This document shows, one piece after another, positions 6,502-8,496 of a stretch of 8,496 nt of DNA. The translations under genes were made by a program, and so were the position numbers. This DNA comes from Rhodospirillales bacterium (GTDB taxonomy: Bacteria > Pseudomonadota > Alphaproteobacteria > Rhodospirillales > UBA2165). Position 1 is the stretch's first letter. Each line of letters starts with the position of its first letter. Location of the stretch: assembly GCA_013204125.1 (NCBI GenBank), contig JABMOP010000080.1:1-8496 (forward strand). The letters are read 5' to 3'. A model generated the notes under the pieces. That model was not told where the DNA came from, ran no database searches, and saw nothing but the letters and a program-made list of their open reading frames with translations.

Positions 6502-7515
6502 TTACTTGCCGGAACGATACTTGGCCAGTTCCTCTTTCAGGGCGGCGAGCAGCACCTTGTTTTTGGGGCTTTTCTTCGCCCAGTCATCGACAACGGGCCG
6601 CATGACCGCGTCCCATTTACCCAATTCGGCATCCGACGGGAAAACAAAATTATGGCCGGCGCGTTTTTTTGTGATCCCCAGCATTTTGTCCTGGATGGCG
6701 AAATGCACGTCGCCGAATTTGCGCGTCAATGCGTTGCCCGAATGTTTGCGCACGATGGCGCGGACATTGGCGGGCAGGGCGTCGAACCTTTCCTTGTTCC
6801 ACAGCACCGCCAGCGGCACGGTGCCGAGGCGCGCCATGTAATGGTTCTTGGCGACATCAATAATGCGGAACGCGTACATGACGTTCCATTCGGCGGCCGA
6901 ACCGGCAAGGATGCCTTTCGAGATGTTTTCCGCGACCGCCGGGATCGGCATGCCGACCGGCACGGCGCCCAAGGCGCGCATGGATGCACCGGCCACAGGG
7001 CCGCCGGCGCGCAGTTTCAGGCCCTTAAGTTCGGAAAAATTCTTTATCGGGTTGACGGTGTGGATGGTGTAGGGATGGGTGGTCGATATCAGCGGCACGT
7101 AGAAATCTTGATAGCCGCGCAACAGACCCCTGTCATAGAGGCTGCGGATGGCGACCGAGGATTCTTTTACATCGTTGATCAGGGTCGGCAATTCCATGAC
7201 CTGATTGTCGGGGAAACGGCCCGGCGTGTAGGCGGGAACGACCCAGGCCAGATCGGCGACGCCGTCGAGCACCATTTTAATCTGCAGGCGCGGATTGCGG
7301 CCCAAAGCGCCACTTGGAAAGGCGTCGATCTTCACCGCGCCCTTGGCTTCGGCGTTGATCCCGTTGATCCACGGCATGAGGACGTCGGAAAAAGTCGGGT
7401 CTTTCTGCGATGCAAAAAATGCCAATTTTAAATTGGTTTGTTGCGCTTGAGCGCTGCCGGCGACTGCTATCAGTGCGACCGATGCGACCGATGCGGCGAA
7501 TATCTGTTTTAACAT
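6502..7515 (-). CDS. dctP: TRAP transporter substrate-binding protein, DctP family (periplasmic)
   Basis: A 337-residue protein. I chose the ATG at 7515-7513 because AGGGAGGG sits just upstream on the - strand. The longer in-frame ATG at 7545 lacks any ribosome binding site and would put ten polar residues before the signal peptide. From the chosen start the signal peptide is classical: MLKQ, a hydrophobic core, then a likely cleavage after SAQA at residue 24. The mature protein shows the DctP order: an LKLAFFAS strand, a GALGRNPRLQIKMVLDGVADLAW block, then GLKLRAGG with R169, the family's usual carboxylate-binding arginine, followed by ALGAVPVGMPIPAVAENISKG. R169 suggests an organic-acid ligand. 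It is the first gene of the operon and should bind substrate in the periplasm for the DctQM membrane unit. The exact ligand is unknown. Confidence 0.95.
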   Translation of the reverse strand: MLKQIFAASVASVALIAVAGSAQAQQTNLKLAFFASQKDPTFSDVLMPWINGINAEAKGAVKIDAFPSGALGRNPRLQIKMVLDGVADLAWVVPAYTPGRFPDNQVMELPTLINDVKESSVAIRSLYDRGLLRGYQDFYVPLISTTHPYTIHTVNPIKNFSELKGLKLRAGGPVAGASMRALGAVPVGMPIPAVAENISKGILAGSAAEWNVMYAFRIIDVAKNHYMARLGTVPLAVLWNKERFDALPANVRAIVRKHSGNALTRKFGDVHFAIQDKMLGITKKRAGHNFVFPSDAELGKWDAVMRPVVDDWAKKSPKNKVLLAALKEELAKYRSGK

Positions 7516-7562
7516 AATGCCCTCCCTGGGTTTTATGAAGCTCATTGGAATTCAACGGCTCT

Positions 7563-7592
7563 ATCTTAACGCCTTGGAAAAACAACATTCAA
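7563..7592 (-). promoter_or_regulatory. Weak candidate promoter for the TRAP operon
   Basis: Read on the - strand, TTGAAT (7592-7587) and TAAGAT (7568-7563) are separated by 18 bases. Each matches four of six sigma-70 consensus positions. The pair lies in the 84-base gap between the tfoX-like gene and dctP and would give a leader of about 40 bases. The match is modest, so a promoter further upstream is equally possible. Confidence 0.25.
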
Positions 7593-7599
7593 TAGATAA

Positions 7600-7914
7600 C
7601 TATTTCTTGATTGCGCGCCGTGACGCGGCAACGGCGCGCATCGCCCAGGGCGCCATGTCGTCCCAGGCGTCCAAAGCTTCGGTAGGGACCGCGTAATAGG
7701 GCATTTTTCCGAATTTTTCCGAGCCTTGCTCGATGAAGGCGTGGCTGTTTTCGTCGTCGGCTTTTAGAAACATTTCTTCGCCCTTGTTAATCAGGGCGAA
7801 CATCGTGCCGTCCAAAAACAACCCATATCCGCCGAACATGCGTTTGGGCTGGACCGCGCCCAAAGGTTCCAACAATTCCAGAATATGGTTCACAAATTCA
7901 CTGTGATCGGCCAT
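7600..7914 (-). CDS. TfoX N-terminal-domain protein
   Basis: A 104-residue soluble protein whose whole length fits the TfoX_N domain. The hallmark is KRMFGGYGLFLDGTMFALI at residues 24-42, followed by a charged strand (EEMFLKAD) and an aromatic/proline segment (KMPYYAVP) near residues 70-77. Full TfoX/Sxy of gammaproteobacteria, a competence regulator, also has a C-terminal domain. That domain is absent here, as in the many short stand-alone TfoX_N proteins of alphaproteobacteria whose role is not established. The start is ATG at 7914-7912. A purine-rich stretch lies upstream, but there is no sharp ribosome binding site. It points the same way as the TRAP operon, 84 bases before dctP, but nothing ties it functionally to transport. 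A basic C-terminal end (SRRAIKK) could bind nucleic acid; this is speculative. Confidence 0.88.
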   Translation of the reverse strand: MADHSEFVNHILELLEPLGAVQPKRMFGGYGLFLDGTMFALINKGEEMFLKADDENSHAFIEQGSEKFGKMPYYAVPTEALDAWDDMAPWAMRAVAASRRAIKK

Positions 7915-7944
7915 AGCGGCGGCTCTCTTTCTTTCACAATTTAG

Positions 7945-7973
7945 TTGATTTAGTTCCCGTTTTGTTCTAGACT
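7945..7973 (+). promoter_or_regulatory. Weak candidate promoter for the DUF559 gene
   Basis: TTGATT at 7945-7950 and TAGACT at 7968-7973 are spaced by 17 bases. Each matches four of six sigma-70 consensus positions, in an AT-richer stretch between divergent genes. Transcription from here would begin near 7980, and the whole first hairpin repeat (8000-8041) would lie in the mRNA leader. The evidence is only this modest match and its position. A 9-base direct repeat (ATTTAGTTG/ATTTAGTTC, 7939-7956) overlaps the -35 element. Confidence 0.25.
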
Positions 7974-7999
7974 AAAGTTTGTGTGCTGTAAACCGATTT

Positions 8000-8041
8000 T
8001 TCCTCCCTCCCCCTTGATGGGGGAGGGTCGGGGTGGGGGTG
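8000..8041 (+). repeat. Hairpin repeat, direct copy 1 (REP-like, G/C-skewed)
   Basis: This 42-base element matches the copy at 8455-8496 at 41 of 42 positions; the only difference is C at 8029 versus T at 8484. It contains a perfect 9-bp stem, CCCTCCCCC (8005-8013) with GGGGGAGGG (8019-8027), and a TTGAT loop. Four G runs (8019-8039) separated by 1, 2 and 1 bases form a G-quadruplex motif on the + strand. The element ends 7 bases before the DUF559 start codon, so its G-rich tail occupies the ribosome-binding position. Confidence 0.9.
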
Positions 8042-8048
8042 TGCTGCT

Positions 8049-8408
8049 TTGACTAAGAATACAAAAATCTTTGCTAAGCGACTCCGCCGCAACATGACCG
8101 ATGCGGAGCTACAGCTTTGGCAGAAGCTTCGGGCGCGACAATTTGGCGGCTATTATTTTCGGCGCCAAGCCCCCATCGGTTCCTATATTGCCGATTTTGC
8201 CTGCCACCAAAAGAAATTGATTGTCGAACTGGACGGCGGCCAGCATGCGGCCAATCAAGCTCAAGATGCAAAAAAAACAAAATGGTTGGAAGGAGAAGGA
8301 TACGCCGTACTTCGATTTTGGAACAATGATGTAATGGATAACTTGGAAGGTATTTTGGAGAGAATACACGAGATGCTTGAGGCGCGGAGAGGCACACCCT
8401 CCCCCTGA
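8049..8408 (+). CDS. DUF559 domain protein, Vsr-like/PD-(D/E)XK endonuclease fold
   Basis: A 119-residue protein of typical family length. Conserved features in order: RRNMTDAELQLWQKLR (13-28), FRRQAPIGSYIADFAC (37-52) with D49, LIVELDGGQH (57-66) with E60, D62 and H66, and YAVLRFWNNDV (85-95). These correspond to the DUF559 core, related to very-short-patch-repair endonucleases, so D49 and E60/D62 are plausible metal-binding residues. Cellular role is not established for the family. The start is TTG at 8049; no ATG or GTG lies upstream in frame before the TAA at 7989. The ATG at 8094 would remove the first 15 residues, including basic residues usually present. The upstream hairpin repeat supplies a G-rich stretch in place of a ribosome binding site. 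The stop codon and last residues (TPSP) lie within an inverted copy of that repeat, so gene and repeats appear to have evolved as a unit. Confidence 0.88.
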   Translation: MTKNTKIFAKRLRRNMTDAELQLWQKLRARQFGGYYFRRQAPIGSYIADFACHQKKLIVELDGGQHAANQAQDAKKTKWLEGEGYAVLRFWNNDVMDNLEGILERIHEMLEARRGTPSP

Positions 8409-8435
8409 CCCCCTCCCATTCAAGGGAGGGGGAAG
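8393..8435 (-). repeat. Hairpin repeat, inverted diverged copy 3
   Basis: Read on the - strand this 43-base element lines up with the two direct copies: a TTCC start, a C-rich arm, a short TTGAAT loop, a G-rich arm and a GTG end. The stem is again 9 bp and perfect (8409-8417 with 8424-8432), but the single T:A pair sits at a different position from the direct copies. The - strand also has four G runs (8417-8398, G3-A-G5-TCA-G5-A-G3), a G-quadruplex motif. It overlaps the last codons and the stop codon of the DUF559 gene. It faces copy 2 across 19 bases, giving a head-to-head pair. Confidence 0.85.
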
Positions 8436-8454
8436 TTTACGCCCGGCCAAAATC

Positions 8455-8496
8455 TTCCTCCCTCCCCCTTGATGGGGGAGGGTTGGGGTGGGGGTG
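8455..8496 (+). repeat. Hairpin repeat, direct copy 2 (reaches window edge)
   Basis: It is 42 bases long and identical to 8000-8041 except T at 8484 for C at 8029. The 9-bp stem is at 8460-8468 and 8474-8482 with a TTGAT loop; the G-quadruplex motif spans 8474-8494. The window stops at the last matching base, so the true end of the similarity and whatever follows are not visible. With the inverted copy at 8393-8435 it forms an inverted pair, as REP elements often do. Confidence 0.9.

Noticed and set aside
6652..7431. A 259-codon open frame on the + strand opposite dctP
   Set aside because: Its composition (His, Gly, Arg, Asp, Val rich, no hydrophobic core) and full overlap with a well-supported DctP gene mark it as an antisense shadow.
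8005..8027. The hairpin repeat as a rho-independent terminator
   Set aside because: The stem is strong, but a G-rich tract rather than a T run follows it on the + strand, and on the - strand the stem is followed by GGAGG/AAAAAT with only a short, interrupted A run.
8000..8496. A CRISPR array built from the hairpin repeats
   Set aside because: There are only three copies, one of them inverted and diverged. Spacing is irregular (351 and 19 bases), a gene lies in one interval, and no cas genes are present.

Overview
The window looks like chromosomal DNA of an alphaproteobacterium, probably of the Rhodospirillales/Rhizobiales type. The genes are moderately GC-rich, and the set (GMC oxidoreductase, Rieske oxygenase, amidohydrolase, TRAP transporter) is typical of free-living members of that class. 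The taxonomic call is an inference from gene content and style, not from a marker gene.

Bases 1-4572 carry catabolic enzymes, mostly on the + strand. First comes the C-terminal two thirds of a GMC-family FAD oxidoreductase, cut by the left edge. It is followed 13 bases later by a phthalate-dioxygenase-type Rieske oxygenase alpha subunit. A 70-residue winged-helix-like gene then lies on the - strand, tail-to-tail with the oxygenase gene. Two + strand hydrolase genes follow: an alpha/beta hydrolase resembling arylformamidases, and an ACMSD/LigI-type metal-dependent amidohydrolase with a good sigma-70-like promoter in front.

Bases 4603-7515 hold a complete tripartite TRAP transporter operon on the - strand, in transcription order dctP (periplasmic binding protein), dctQ (small membrane subunit) and dctM (large permease). 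It converges on the amidohydrolase gene. The simplest reading is an uptake-and-degradation locus: the TRAP system imports an organic acid, and the oxidoreductase, oxygenase and hydrolases process it. The substrate cannot be named from the sequence. No reductase for the Rieske oxygenase and no full-size regulator are visible.

Bases 7600-7914 encode a TfoX N-terminal-domain protein (- strand), probably unrelated to the catabolic genes.

Bases 8000-8496 are the most unusual part. A small DUF559 (Vsr-like endonuclease fold) gene is bracketed by three copies of a roughly 42-base G/C-skewed hairpin repeat: one direct copy just upstream of the start codon, one inverted copy that contains the stop codon, and a second direct copy at the window edge. 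The direct copies differ at one base in 42. All copies keep a 9-bp stem, although the inverted copy has a different stem sequence, and each also carries a short-loop G-quadruplex motif. The layout resembles REP elements around their associated transposase gene, but with a nuclease-fold gene in the middle.
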